From the NCBI GenBank assembly GCA_002491565.1, contig DKWE01000060.1:1-10869 (forward strand): a DNA stretch of 10,869 nt. The letters run 5' to 3'. Shown one piece after another: positions 1 through 7,029 of this stretch. Position 1 is the first letter of the stretch, and the number at the start of each line of letters is the position of its first letter. Source of the DNA: Lachnospiraceae bacterium UBA7160. Lineage in GTDB: Bacteria > Bacillota > Clostridia > Lachnospirales > Lachnospiraceae. The position numbers and the translations under genes were made by a program. The notes beneath the pieces were generated by a model. The model made no database searches and was not told the DNA's origin. It worked only from the letters and a program-made list of their open reading frames with translations.

Positions 1-32
1 ATACCCCGTTGCTTGCAGCGGGGTATTTGATT
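1..32 (+). terminator. Terminator-like hairpin of the upstream transcription unit
   Basis: An 8-bp perfect stem (ATACCCCG at 1-8, CGGGGTAT at 19-26) can extend inward by a few weaker pairs and is followed by the T-rich stretch TTGATTTT. This looks like the intrinsic terminator of a gene lying before the window. The T run is interrupted and the element starts at the window edge, so further stem pairs may be cut off. Confidence 0.5.
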
Positions 33-96
33 TTCATAGTTTAGGTTCGCGTCTGTAGACGCACATTATTATCAGAAAGGAAAGGCGGATAGAAAC

Positions 97-1275
97 ATGA
101 ACGAATTACAGTTAAAATACGGATGTAACCCGAACCAGAAGCCGTCCCGCATTTTCATGGCGGACGGAAGCGAGCTCCCGATCCAGGTGCTCTGCGGCAG
201 ACCGGGCTATATCAATTTCCTCGATGCGTTTAACGGCTGGCAGCTGGTGCGTGAGCTGAAGGAGGCGACCGGGCTTCCGGCTGCGACCTCCTTCAAGCAT
301 GTGTCTCCGGCTGGTGCGGCAGTAGGGCTTCCGCTGACCGAGACGCTGGCGAAAATTTACTGGGTGGAGGATCAGGGAGAGCTGTCGCCGCTTGCCTGCG
401 CCTATGCGCGTGCACGTGGGGCAGACCGGATGTCTTCCTTTGGTGATTTCATCGCGCTGTCCGATGTCTGCGACCGCGACACAGCGCTGCTGATCAAGCG
501 TGAGGTGTCCGACGGTGTGATCGCGCCGGGCTATACAGAGGAAGCGCTGGAGATCCTGAAGCAGAAGAAAAAGGGAAATTACAATGTGATCCAGATCGAT
601 CCGTCCTACCGCCCGGCACCGCTTGAGCACAAGCAGGTGTACGGGGTCACGTTTGAGCAGGGACGGCAGGAGCTGGCGATCGATGACGCGCTGATTTCGA
701 ATTTTGTGACCGAGAAAAAGGACATCCCGGAGGATGCAAAGCGAGACATGAAGATCGCGCTGATTACCCTGAAATACACGCAGTCGAATTCCGTGTGCTA
801 CGTGAAGGACGGACAGGCGATCGGCATCGGCGCGGGGCAGCAGTCCCGGGTACACTGCACACGTCTGGCTGGACAGAAGGCGGACAACTGGTTCCTGCGT
901 CAGTGCCCGAAGGTGCTGAACCTGCCGTTCTCAGACAAGATCACACGCGCAGAGCGAGACAATGCGATCGATGTCTATATCGGAAATGAGTATATGGACG
1001 TGCTCGCGGACGGCGCGTGGCAGAAGGTCTTCACGGAGAAGCCGGAGGTTTTCACGGCCGAGGAGAAGCGCGCATGGCTGGATCAGATGAGCGGCGTGAC
1101 GCTTGGCTCCGACGCGTTCTTCCCGTTCAGCGACAACATTGAGCGTGCGCATAAGTCCGGCGTTGCCTATATCGCGCAGCCGGGCGGATCGGTCCGTGAC
1201 GCGGATGTCATCGCGACCTGCGACAAATATGGGATGGCGATGGCGTTCACCGGTATCCGTCTGTTCCATCATTGA
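97..1275 (+). CDS. purH: Phosphoribosylaminoimidazolecarboxamide (AICAR) formyltransferase, stand-alone form
   Basis: This cytosolic enzyme moves a formyl group from 10-formyl-tetrahydrofolate to AICAR, giving FAICAR, the penultimate step of IMP synthesis. The 392 residues correspond only to the transformylase half of bifunctional PurH; the N-terminal IMP cyclohydrolase domain is absent. Family signatures seen are KYGCNPNQ (7-14), the Lys67-His68 pair in FKHVSPAGAA matching the KHxNPxG active-site motif, GIGAGQQSRVHCTRLAGQKA in the middle, DAFFPFSDNIERA and AQPGGSVRDADVI near the end, and a C-terminal TGIRLFHH (bifunctional enzymes have TGxRHFxH). The ATG is preceded by AAAGGCGG about 8 nt upstream. 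No convincing promoter is visible, and a hairpin at 1-26 separates it from the previous gene. In Clostridia this form is usually paired with a separate IMP cyclohydrolase, probably just outside the window. The purH symbol is used by convention although half of classical PurH is missing. Confidence 0.93.
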   Translation: MNELQLKYGCNPNQKPSRIFMADGSELPIQVLCGRPGYINFLDAFNGWQLVRELKEATGLPAATSFKHVSPAGAAVGLPLTETLAKIYWVEDQGELSPLACAYARARGADRMSSFGDFIALSDVCDRDTALLIKREVSDGVIAPGYTEEALEILKQKKKGNYNVIQIDPSYRPAPLEHKQVYGVTFEQGRQELAIDDALISNFVTEKKDIPEDAKRDMKIALITLKYTQSNSVCYVKDGQAIGIGAGQQSRVHCTRLAGQKADNWFLRQCPKVLNLPFSDKITRAERDNAIDVYIGNEYMDVLADGAWQKVFTEKPEVFTAEEKRAWLDQMSGVTLGSDAFFPFSDNIERAHKSGVAYIAQPGGSVRDADVIATCDKYGMAMAFTGIRLFHH

Positions 1276-1288
1276 TCAATTCAGATAG

Positions 1289-1408
1289 AAAAAGATTCTT
1301 CCGGATGTCAGCCCTGCGACTGTCGAGTCCGTGCTGGGTGCAATGACAAAAAGCGGCTTCATCAAACGAATTGGAGCTGCAAAATCTACACGATATAGAA
1401 AAGCGTAA
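1289..1408 (+). pseudogene. C-terminal remnant of a Fic-family protein
   Basis: A reading frame opens just after an in-frame TAG (1286-1288) and ends at TAA 1406-1408, giving 39 residues with no start codon or ribosome binding site at its head. It reads as a winged-helix tail: SPATVESVLGAM, then KSGFIKRIGAAKSTRYRKA. This resembles the C-terminal helix-turn-helix of Fic/DOC proteins (pattern SPaTVexvLxxLvkeGxIxkiGxGrxTrY). The catalytic Fic core (HPFxxGNGR) is absent. The fragment begins 13 nt after the purine gene's stop codon, so an insertion or deletion probably replaced the rest of the gene. The family assignment comes from remembered motif similarity; another DNA-binding wHTH protein is possible. 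Confidence 0.55.
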
Positions 1409-1410
1409 AG

Positions 1411-1521
1411 TTAAGGGGCTGTGAAAAAAGACCTTCCTGTGTTTGAAATAATAGCGATTTTCTGCGGTATTCCGTTATCATCGCACAGGAAATGGCAGCT
1501 TTTTTCACAGGCCCTTTTTAA
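1411..1521. mobile_element. MITE-like palindromic element flanked by TTAA
   Basis: Long inverted arms GGGGCTGTGAAAAAAG (1415-1430) and CTTTTTTCACAGGCCC (1499-1514) enclose further nested complementary pairs: TTCCTGTG 1434-1441 with CACAGGAA 1484-1491, and GCGAT 1454-1458 with ATCGC 1480-1484. TTAA occurs at both ends (1411-1414 and 1518-1521). It carries no reading frame of note. The termini resemble insertion-sequence ends, so a small non-autonomous element is a reasonable reading. The folded RNA, ending in CCCTTTTT, could also act as a terminator for the upstream gene. Confidence 0.45.
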
Positions 1522-1531
1522 TATCAAAACG

Positions 1532-1601
1532 AAGCCCCCTTTACATAGCGGACTGCCGAATGGCGGTTGAATCATGCTATGGAAAGGGGGCTTTATTTTT
1601 T
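1532..1601 (+). terminator. Long-stem intrinsic terminator
   Basis: The stem AAGCCCCCTTTACATAGC (1532-1549) pairs with GCTATGGAAAGGGGGCTT (1576-1593), with one mismatch over 18 bp. It is followed by TATTTTTTAT on the + strand. The 26-nt loop holds its own small stem (ACTGCC/GGCGGT). It would insulate the ABC operon from read-through from the purine gene side. The large loop and near-perfect symmetry also leave open a second MITE-like palindrome. Confidence 0.65.
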
Positions 1602-1715
1602 ATGTCATATATCCCACCGGAGGTTGGATACTGAGCGTAGGCCTTGGTATGGTCAGGGGCTTGGAAATGGTAAGCAATTTTCATCATCACGCTATCATTT
1701 GATTACCGCGAATTG
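1602..1715. other. Unassigned spacer
   Basis: No coding frame, repeat or strong structure was recognised between the terminator hairpin and the promoter of the ABC operon. Base composition shifts from the GC-rich purine gene to a more mixed sequence here. Confidence 0.4.
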
Positions 1716-1750
1716 ATTTAAGGACTATTTAATATCTTCTATGCTACAAT
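1716..1750 (+). promoter_or_regulatory. Candidate regulated promoter of the ABC/two-component operon
   Basis: An extended -10 (TGC then TACAAT, 1742-1750) lies about 30 bp before the permease start. No good -35 sits 17 bp upstream. Instead ATTTAA occurs twice, at 1716-1721 and 1727-1732, with starts 11 bp apart, which is about one helical turn. Direct repeats at this spacing just upstream of a weak -35 are typical of sites for OmpR-family activators. The regulator encoded at 4925-5590 is the obvious candidate. The site assignment is inference. Confidence 0.45.
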
Positions 1751-1779
1751 GAAATCACAAAGCGAAAGGAGCGGCGGAA

Positions 1780-4149
1780 ATGTATTTACAAATACTGAAA
1801 AAAGACCTGAAACGCAAAAAGGCGATGAACGTGATTTTGCTTGTATTTATCATACTTGCGTCCATGTTTGTATCGTCGGGCGTAAATAACATCATAAGCG
1901 TTACAACGGCGCTTGACGATTATCTCGAGATGGCGGACGCGCCTGATTACCTCGTTGCGACAATGAATAAATCAGGGGCGGTCGACATTGACGGGATTTT
2001 AAATTCTGCCGCTTCGGTGGAACGTTTCGACCGGGAAAAAATCCTGTATATGGAGTCCGATAATATCACCTTTGAGGATGAAAAGAAAACCGCAGCAAAC
2101 ACGATTACTCTTCAGAGTGACGGGGATATGTCCATGAATTATGTTCTTGATGACGGCGGCATTCTGGAATCGGTAAAGAGCGGCGAGGTTTATATGACGG
2201 CGGGCATGGCGGAAGATATCGGGCTTGAGATCGGAGATAAAGTGACGGTAAGACTCGGCGGCGTAAGCGGTGTGTTTACGTTCGCGGGCGGTGTCAGGGA
2301 CGCGGTTCTTGGCTCAAACGGAATGTCCATACGACGTTATATCATCAGCGCCGGGGACTTTGAGAAATTCATCTCTGTGGAAAGCGCCGAGAAATTTTAC
2401 GGCGGCGAGCTGGTTTACATACGCACCCCGGATCTGGAAAAAATGCTCTCCGAAATCAAGCCGCTTATCGACAGCGCCATTTTTACAGCGGACAGGGCGA
2501 CGATTAAAGCTTCTTACGTTTTTGATATGATGGTGGTCGGTATCCTCCTTGTGGTTAGCCTTATTCTGGTAGCCGTCGCGTTTGTGATCCTGCGGTTTAC
2601 CATTGCCTTCACGCTTTCCGAGGAGTTCCGCGAGATCGGCGTTATGAAAGCGATCGGTATCCGCAATCGAAAGATCAGAGGTCTGTACCTTGCAAAATAC
2701 GTGGCGCTTTCCGTGACCGGCGCAGTTACCGGTCTCGCGCTCAGCTTTCCTTTTGGTGAAATGCTGATGCGCCTTTCCTCGAAATCCATTTTGATAAACA
2801 ATCGGAACGCGGCTTTTGCCAACGTCCTTTGCGCGGTGCTCATGGTCGGCGTCGTCATGCTGTTCTGCTATGGCTGTACGGGCAAGGTCGGGAAAATGTC
2901 GCCCATAGACGCTGTGCGAAACGGTCAGACGGGCGAGCGCTTCCGCAAAAAGAGCATCATGAGCCTTGGGAGATCCAAGCTTCCCGAAGCACCGTTTCTC
3001 GCGCTGAACGATATCGTAAGCAGCCCGAAACGCTTCGGTATCATAACCTTCGCTTTCTTCCTTTGCCTGTCGCTTCTGCTGATCCTTTCGTCAACGGTTT
3101 CCACGATGAAAAGCGGTACGCTCACCGACGCTTTCGGTCTTGCGGATTTCGACCTGTCAGCAGAGTGCAAGGTAATGGAGTTTATGACGGAGGACGGACA
3201 CAAAAATCTGAAGGAATACTTTTCAGATATCGAGGAAAATCTCGCCCGAAACGGTATGCCCGCGCGCTGTATGCTGGAAATGATGTTTAAGCTGCCTGTG
3301 TCACACGGTGAAAATGAGAGCAATATTTACATCTACCAGGGCACGGGAACAACTGCGGATATGTACGGGTACACCGAGGGCACGCCGCCGCAGTCTGCCG
3401 GTGAGGCTGCACTAACCCGTCTTTCTGCAAATAAGCTGAACGCGAATATCGGCGATACGATTACGATAAAAACCATCGACGGCGACAAGGAACTTATGAT
3501 CACGGCGATTTTTCAGTCTATGTTCAATATGGGCGAGGGAGTGCGGCTTCACGAGGACGAGGAGATCAATTACATGCAGGCGATGGGCGCATTCTTCACA
3601 CAGATCAAATTCACCGACGCTCCCGATCATAAGGAAATTGCCCGCCGTATGGAAAAAATTCAGGAGCTTTATCCCGAATTTGACGACGTCAGGGACCGCG
3701 CCGAATGTGTATCGGATATGCTCAAAGTGACGGATACTATTGATACGGTAAAACGAATGGTCGCTGTTCTCACGATCATTTTAGCGGCGCTTATTACCGT
3801 GCTTATGGAGCGCTCCTTTATCGTTAAGGAGCAGGGCGAAATTGCGCTTATGAAAGCGATCGGCATACGAAACGGAAAAATCTACGCTTACCACACTTTA
3901 CGCTTTGTTTTCGTCGGCGGTATGACGGTAATTGCTGCGGAACTTTTTGCTCTGCCGCTTACGCATCTTTTCATTGATCCGATTTTTAAGATGATGGGCA
4001 TGGAGCTTGCTGCCACCTATGTGATCAGCCCATTTGAAATGTTCCTTGTTTTCCCGCTTGTTATTCTTACTGCGACCACGACAAGCGCATTCCTCACCTC
4101 GCTGCATACCAGGAAAATAAAGTCCCTGGACACGGCGAATATCGAATAA
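1780..4149 (+). CDS. ABC transporter permease with two FtsX-type domains
   Basis: This 789-residue membrane protein has about eight predicted transmembrane helices, near residues 17-37, 250-275, 305-327, 346-366, 419-439, 658-678, 707-727 and 752-773. They form two FtsX/MacB-type halves. Each half has one helix, a large extracytoplasmic region of roughly 210 residues, and three more helices. The cytoplasmic coupling motif appears in both halves: EIGVMKAIGIRNRKI (285-299) and EIALMKAIGIRNGKI (687-701). MSPIDAVR (373-380) closes the first half. FtsX-type permeases use ATP for mechanotransmission or for moving lipids, peptides or antibiotics at the membrane rather than classical import. The ATG has AAAGGAG 8 nt upstream. 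The ATPase follows after 15 nt and the regulator and kinase are downstream. It is not a BceB-type protein: those have ten helices and a single large loop. Substrate unknown. Confidence 0.9.
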   Translation: MYLQILKKDLKRKKAMNVILLVFIILASMFVSSGVNNIISVTTALDDYLEMADAPDYLVATMNKSGAVDIDGILNSAASVERFDREKILYMESDNITFEDEKKTAANTITLQSDGDMSMNYVLDDGGILESVKSGEVYMTAGMAEDIGLEIGDKVTVRLGGVSGVFTFAGGVRDAVLGSNGMSIRRYIISAGDFEKFISVESAEKFYGGELVYIRTPDLEKMLSEIKPLIDSAIFTADRATIKASYVFDMMVVGILLVVSLILVAVAFVILRFTIAFTLSEEFREIGVMKAIGIRNRKIRGLYLAKYVALSVTGAVTGLALSFPFGEMLMRLSSKSILINNRNAAFANVLCAVLMVGVVMLFCYGCTGKVGKMSPIDAVRNGQTGERFRKKSIMSLGRSKLPEAPFLALNDIVSSPKRFGIITFAFFLCLSLLLILSSTVSTMKSGTLTDAFGLADFDLSAECKVMEFMTEDGHKNLKEYFSDIEENLARNGMPARCMLEMMFKLPVSHGENESNIYIYQGTGTTADMYGYTEGTPPQSAGEAALTRLSANKLNANIGDTITIKTIDGDKELMITAIFQSMFNMGEGVRLHEDEEINYMQAMGAFFTQIKFTDAPDHKEIARRMEKIQELYPEFDDVRDRAECVSDMLKVTDTIDTVKRMVAVLTIILAALITVLMERSFIVKEQGEIALMKAIGIRNGKIYAYHTLRFVFVGGMTVIAAELFALPLTHLFIDPIFKMMGMELAATYVISPFEMFLVFPLVILTATTTSAFLTSLHTRKIKSLDTANIE

Positions 4150-4164
4150 GAAAGGAAATCTGAT

Positions 4165-4923
4165 ATGAATATTCTCGAAGTAAAAGACCTCTGCAAAACG
4201 TATATCGTAAACAAGCGGCAGAACAACGTACTGAAAAACATAAATTTCACGATTGACGAGGGAGAAATGGTCGCTGTTATGGGGCCGTCGGGCTCCGGAA
4301 AATCCACGCTGCTGTACGCAGTTTCGGGCATGGACGGCATTACCGCAGGGGAGGTGCGCTTCTGTGGGAAAAATATTGCAGGGATGGGGGAAAGAGAACT
4401 TGCAGACCTGCGCCTTGACGAAATGGGTTTTATCTTCCAGCAGATGTATATGCTGAAGAATCTCACGATATTGGATAATATCATACTTCCCGCAACGCAA
4501 TCCAAAAAGCTGCGCGAACCCCGCAGGGAAACGGCGCGGCGCGGACAGGATTTCATGCGCAGGCTCGGCATTATCGACATTGCCGACAACGACATCAACG
4601 AGGTTTCGGGCGGTCAGCTCCAGCGGGCGTGCATCTGCCGCAGTATGATAAACGGCCCGAAAATGATCTTTGCCGACGAGCCGACGGGGGCTTTGAACCG
4701 TGCTTCCTCCGACGAGGTAATGGAAGAGCTTGTAAAATTAAATTCTGAGGGAACGACGATCATGCTTGTCACGCACGACGTGAAGGTTGCAGCGAAATGC
4801 ACAAGAGTCATGTACCTTGTTGACGGAAACATAAAGGGAGAGTATGATTTAAGTGACTGTTCCACGCAGATGAGAGAACGGGAGCGCGCATTGAATAACT
4901 GGCTTCTGGAGTTAGGATGGTAA
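4165..4923 (+). CDS. ABC transporter ATP-binding protein (MacB/LolD-type)
   Basis: This 252-residue cytoplasmic ATPase powers the FtsX-type permease encoded just upstream. It shows the Walker A motif GPSGSGKST (40-48), a Q-loop in FIFQQMYML (Gln92/Gln93), the signature VSGGQLQRA (147-155), Walker B MIFADEP with catalytic Glu172, and the H-loop His204 in LVTHD. The D-loop reads GALNRAS, with Asn178 where GALD is usual; this variant occurs in this Firmicutes ATPase class, so it is not evidence of inactivity. CICRSM replaces the common AIARAL after the signature. The ATG has AAAGGAAA 8-15 nt upstream. The TAA stop is one base from the regulator ATG, indicating one mRNA and probable coupling. The LolD/MacB resemblance is at family level only; the transported substrate is unknown. 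Confidence 0.92.
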   Translation: MNILEVKDLCKTYIVNKRQNNVLKNINFTIDEGEMVAVMGPSGSGKSTLLYAVSGMDGITAGEVRFCGKNIAGMGERELADLRLDEMGFIFQQMYMLKNLTILDNIILPATQSKKLREPRRETARRGQDFMRRLGIIDIADNDINEVSGGQLQRACICRSMINGPKMIFADEPTGALNRASSDEVMEELVKLNSEGTTIMLVTHDVKVAAKCTRVMYLVDGNIKGEYDLSDCSTQMRERERALNNWLLELGW

Positions 4924-4924
4924 T

Positions 4925-5590
4925 ATGGATATTCTTATTGTTGAGGACAACAAGGAGCTTGCTGATCTGCTGTGTGATTTTCTCCGCACGGAGAATTATA
5001 CGGTATCGGCGGTTCAGACAGCCGAAAAAGCCTTGCTGCTGTACGAAAGGTACGGCGCAAGGCTTATCGTGCTTGATATTATGCTGCCCGATAAGGACGG
5101 TTTTTATGTTCTGGAAAAAATCCGCAGGTCAAGCAACACACCCGTACTGATTGTCAGTGCGAAAACGGAAAAGGAGGACAAGCTGAACGGACTGAATCTC
5201 GGCGCAGACGACTACATGGAAAAGCCCTATGATATTGATATCATGCTCGCAAAAATAAATGGGATTTTTAAGCGGCGGTATGCTCTTGACGAAATTACCG
5301 ACGGTAATCTGTGCATCAATAAGGCGAGCCGTACCGTTTACAAAAATGAAAAAGAACTGGAAATGACCGCGAAGGAATTTGAGCTGCTTCTGCTTTTGAT
5401 GGAGAATAAGGGCAGGATTTTAAGCAAGGAATACATTTTCGGACAGGTCTGGGGCAGCGATAGCGTTTCGGAACAACAGACACTGACGGTACACATAAAA
5501 TGGCTGCGGCAGAAAATCGAGGACACCCCCAAAAATCCGAAAAAAATAGTGACTGTATGGGGAGTGGGTTATAAATATGAAAGTGTTTAA
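4925..5590 (+). CDS. OmpR/PhoB-family response regulator
   Basis: This 221-residue two-domain transcription factor has a receiver domain (about 1-115). It shows the acidic pair Glu7-Asp8, phospho-acceptor Asp51 in VLDIMLPDKDG, Ser78 in LIVSAK and Lys100 in EKPYD. An OmpR-type winged helix follows (about 125-220): the segment from MTAKEFELLLLL through LTVHIKWLRQKIE to the terminal VWGVGYKY. Phosphorylation by the downstream kinase should promote dimerisation and DNA binding, probably at the 11-bp direct repeat near 1716-1732, giving autoregulation. The start lies one nucleotide past the ATPase stop, with GGAG (4908-4911) and AGG (4915-4917) upstream inside that gene. Its 3' end overlaps the kinase start by 14 nt. 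The cognate signal is unknown. Confidence 0.93.
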   Translation: MDILIVEDNKELADLLCDFLRTENYTVSAVQTAEKALLLYERYGARLIVLDIMLPDKDGFYVLEKIRRSSNTPVLIVSAKTEKEDKLNGLNLGADDYMEKPYDIDIMLAKINGIFKRRYALDEITDGNLCINKASRTVYKNEKELEMTAKEFELLLLLMENKGRILSKEYIFGQVWGSDSVSEQQTLTVHIKWLRQKIEDTPKNPKKIVTVWGVGYKYESV

Positions 5591-6800
5591 CAGAATTTTC
5601 CTGACAGTTGTGGTTGCCATAACCCTATTGTTTACTGTCGTGAATATGCTCCTTGCCGCCGGCAAGACCGACGGCGGCAGACGATACCGCGTAGAGATAA
5701 GCCGTCTTGTTCGTGAAATGGAAGCGAACGGTTCTGCCGACATTTCCGAATGTGAGTATGTAACAAGTGTTGAGCGATGCGGAGAAAACTTTTACAGCAC
5801 GGACAGCGACTATGTGATCTGTGAAATAAACGGAGAGCTTTATCGTTTTGATTACCATACGAACAGCTACTCTGACAAAACGTATCTTACAGGAATTGTA
5901 AATGCCGCTCTCGGCGTTCTGGCGATTTTATTCATCACGGTTATGCTTTACATTAAATTCGCAATTCTTACGCCATTTGAACGTCTGAGCGACATCCCCT
6001 ACGAGCTTTCCAAGGGTAATCTCACTGCGCCGATCAAGGAGACAAAAAACCGTTTTTTCGGAAAATTTCTTTGGGGGATCGATATGCTCCGTGAAAATAT
6101 CGAACAGCAAAAGCAGCGAGAACTGGAAATGCAGAAAGAAAAGAAAACACTGCTGTTATCGCTTTCGCATGACATTAAAACACCGCTTTCCGCGATAAAA
6201 TTGTACGCGGCAGCACTGTCGAAAAATTTGTATCCGGATACGGAAAAGCAGCACAAAATCGCGGAAGAAATCAACGAAAAAGCAGATGAGATCGAGGGCT
6301 ATGTTTCGCAGATCATAACGGCTTCGAGAGAAGATTTCCTTAGCCTTGAGGTGAATATGGGCGAGTTTTATCTTTCGGAGCTTATCGAAAAAATCACGGG
6401 ACATTATCGGGAAAAACTGGCGCTTATCAAAACAGACTTTATGATCGGAGAATACAAAAATTGTCTGCTTTCGGGGGATTTGAGCAGGAGTGTAGAAGTG
6501 CTGCAAAACGTTATGGAAAACGCTCTCAAATACGGTGATGGCAGACGCGTGGAATTGAGTTTCCCCGAGGACGACGAATGCGTCCAGATTGCGATTACGA
6601 ACGGCGGTTGTACGCTCGGCAAGGACGATCTGCCGCATATTTTCGAGAGCTTTTGGCGCGGTGCAAATGCGAAAAATATTCGCGGCAGCGGACTGGGACT
6701 TTATATTTGCAGGCAGCTTATGCGCAGGATGAACGGCGAGATTTTTGCGAAGATCGACGATGACATCATTACCGTCACCGCGGTTTTCGCAAGAGCGTAA
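5577..6800 (+). CDS. Membrane sensor histidine kinase
   Basis: This 407-residue kinase pairs with the regulator that it overlaps by 14 nt. Two transmembrane helices (about 8-28 and 106-131) flank an extracytoplasmic sensor of roughly 75 residues containing Cys59, Cys68 and Cys82. A HAMP-like linker (130-180) and a charged coiled coil follow, then the H-box SLSHDIKTPLSAI with His198, the N-box NVMENALKY (Asn315), ITNGG at 340-344 in the G1 position, an F-box FESFWRG and the G2 box RGSGLGL (369-375). The G1 box has Asn342 where DxGxG kinases have Asp; some Firmicutes kinases share this change, so activity is still expected. A real sensor domain separates it from Bce-type intramembrane kinases, which sense through the transporter. 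A ribosome binding site, GGGGAG, lies at 5559-5564. Confidence 0.9.
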   Translation: MKVFNRIFLTVVVAITLLFTVVNMLLAAGKTDGGRRYRVEISRLVREMEANGSADISECEYVTSVERCGENFYSTDSDYVICEINGELYRFDYHTNSYSDKTYLTGIVNAALGVLAILFITVMLYIKFAILTPFERLSDIPYELSKGNLTAPIKETKNRFFGKFLWGIDMLRENIEQQKQRELEMQKEKKTLLLSLSHDIKTPLSAIKLYAAALSKNLYPDTEKQHKIAEEINEKADEIEGYVSQIITASREDFLSLEVNMGEFYLSELIEKITGHYREKLALIKTDFMIGEYKNCLLSGDLSRSVEVLQNVMENALKYGDGRRVELSFPEDDECVQIAITNGGCTLGKDDLPHIFESFWRGANAKNIRGSGLGLYICRQLMRRMNGEIFAKIDDDIITVTAVFARA

Positions 6801-6974
6801 ATGACTAAACAGGCTGGCTATCGCCCGGTTGTTATCATTCAAAACAATGTTGGAAACCGTCACAGCCCCACGGTTATTATCGCTGCGACCTGTAATAGGA
6901 CAAATAAGTTTCACATAACGGTAAGTAGTTTTCTACTGGGGAGGCACGAACAGAGAACCTCTCTGGAGCATTGA
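6801..6974 (+). pseudogene. MazF/PemK-type toxin remnant
   Basis: An open frame of 57 codons begins at an ATG directly abutting the kinase TAA and ends at TGA 6972-6974. Residues 6-37 read as the core of a MazF/PemK endoribonuclease: GYRPVVIIQNNVGNRHSPTV followed by IIAATCNRTNK. MazF proteins run to about 110-120 residues, with an N-terminal VKRGDIYYADLSP strand and a C-terminal dimer region; both are missing. The last 20 residues do not look like the family, suggesting a frameshift or a foreign join near 6910. There is no ribosome binding site and no antitoxin gene beside it. It is therefore read as a relic of a toxin-antitoxin locus, not a working toxin. The family recognition is firm; the exact breakpoints are not. 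Confidence 0.7.
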
Positions 6975-7029
6975 GATTGATCGGCGACCATGCAGCCGAT
7001 TGGAGAGACAAAAGGAATGGTAAAATGAG

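Noticed and set aside
49..62. Perfect short palindrome GCGTCT-GT-AGACGC upstream of the purine gene
   Set aside because: The 2-nt loop is too tight for a stable hairpin and nothing links it to a known operator; a riboswitch or PurR box could not be supported.
112..855. Long minus-strand open frame (247 codons) opposite the formyltransferase gene
   Set aside because: It mirrors the GC-rich codons of a clearly conserved + strand gene, has no ribosome binding site and resembles no family.
3898..4598. Two overlapping minus-strand open frames across the permease/ATPase junction
   Set aside because: They lie opposite well-conserved FtsX and Walker motifs and have low-complexity composition; shadow frames.
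6156..6914. Minus-strand open frame of 252 codons opposite the kinase gene
   Set aside because: It is antisense to H-, N- and G-box coding sequence, with no start signals or recognisable domain.
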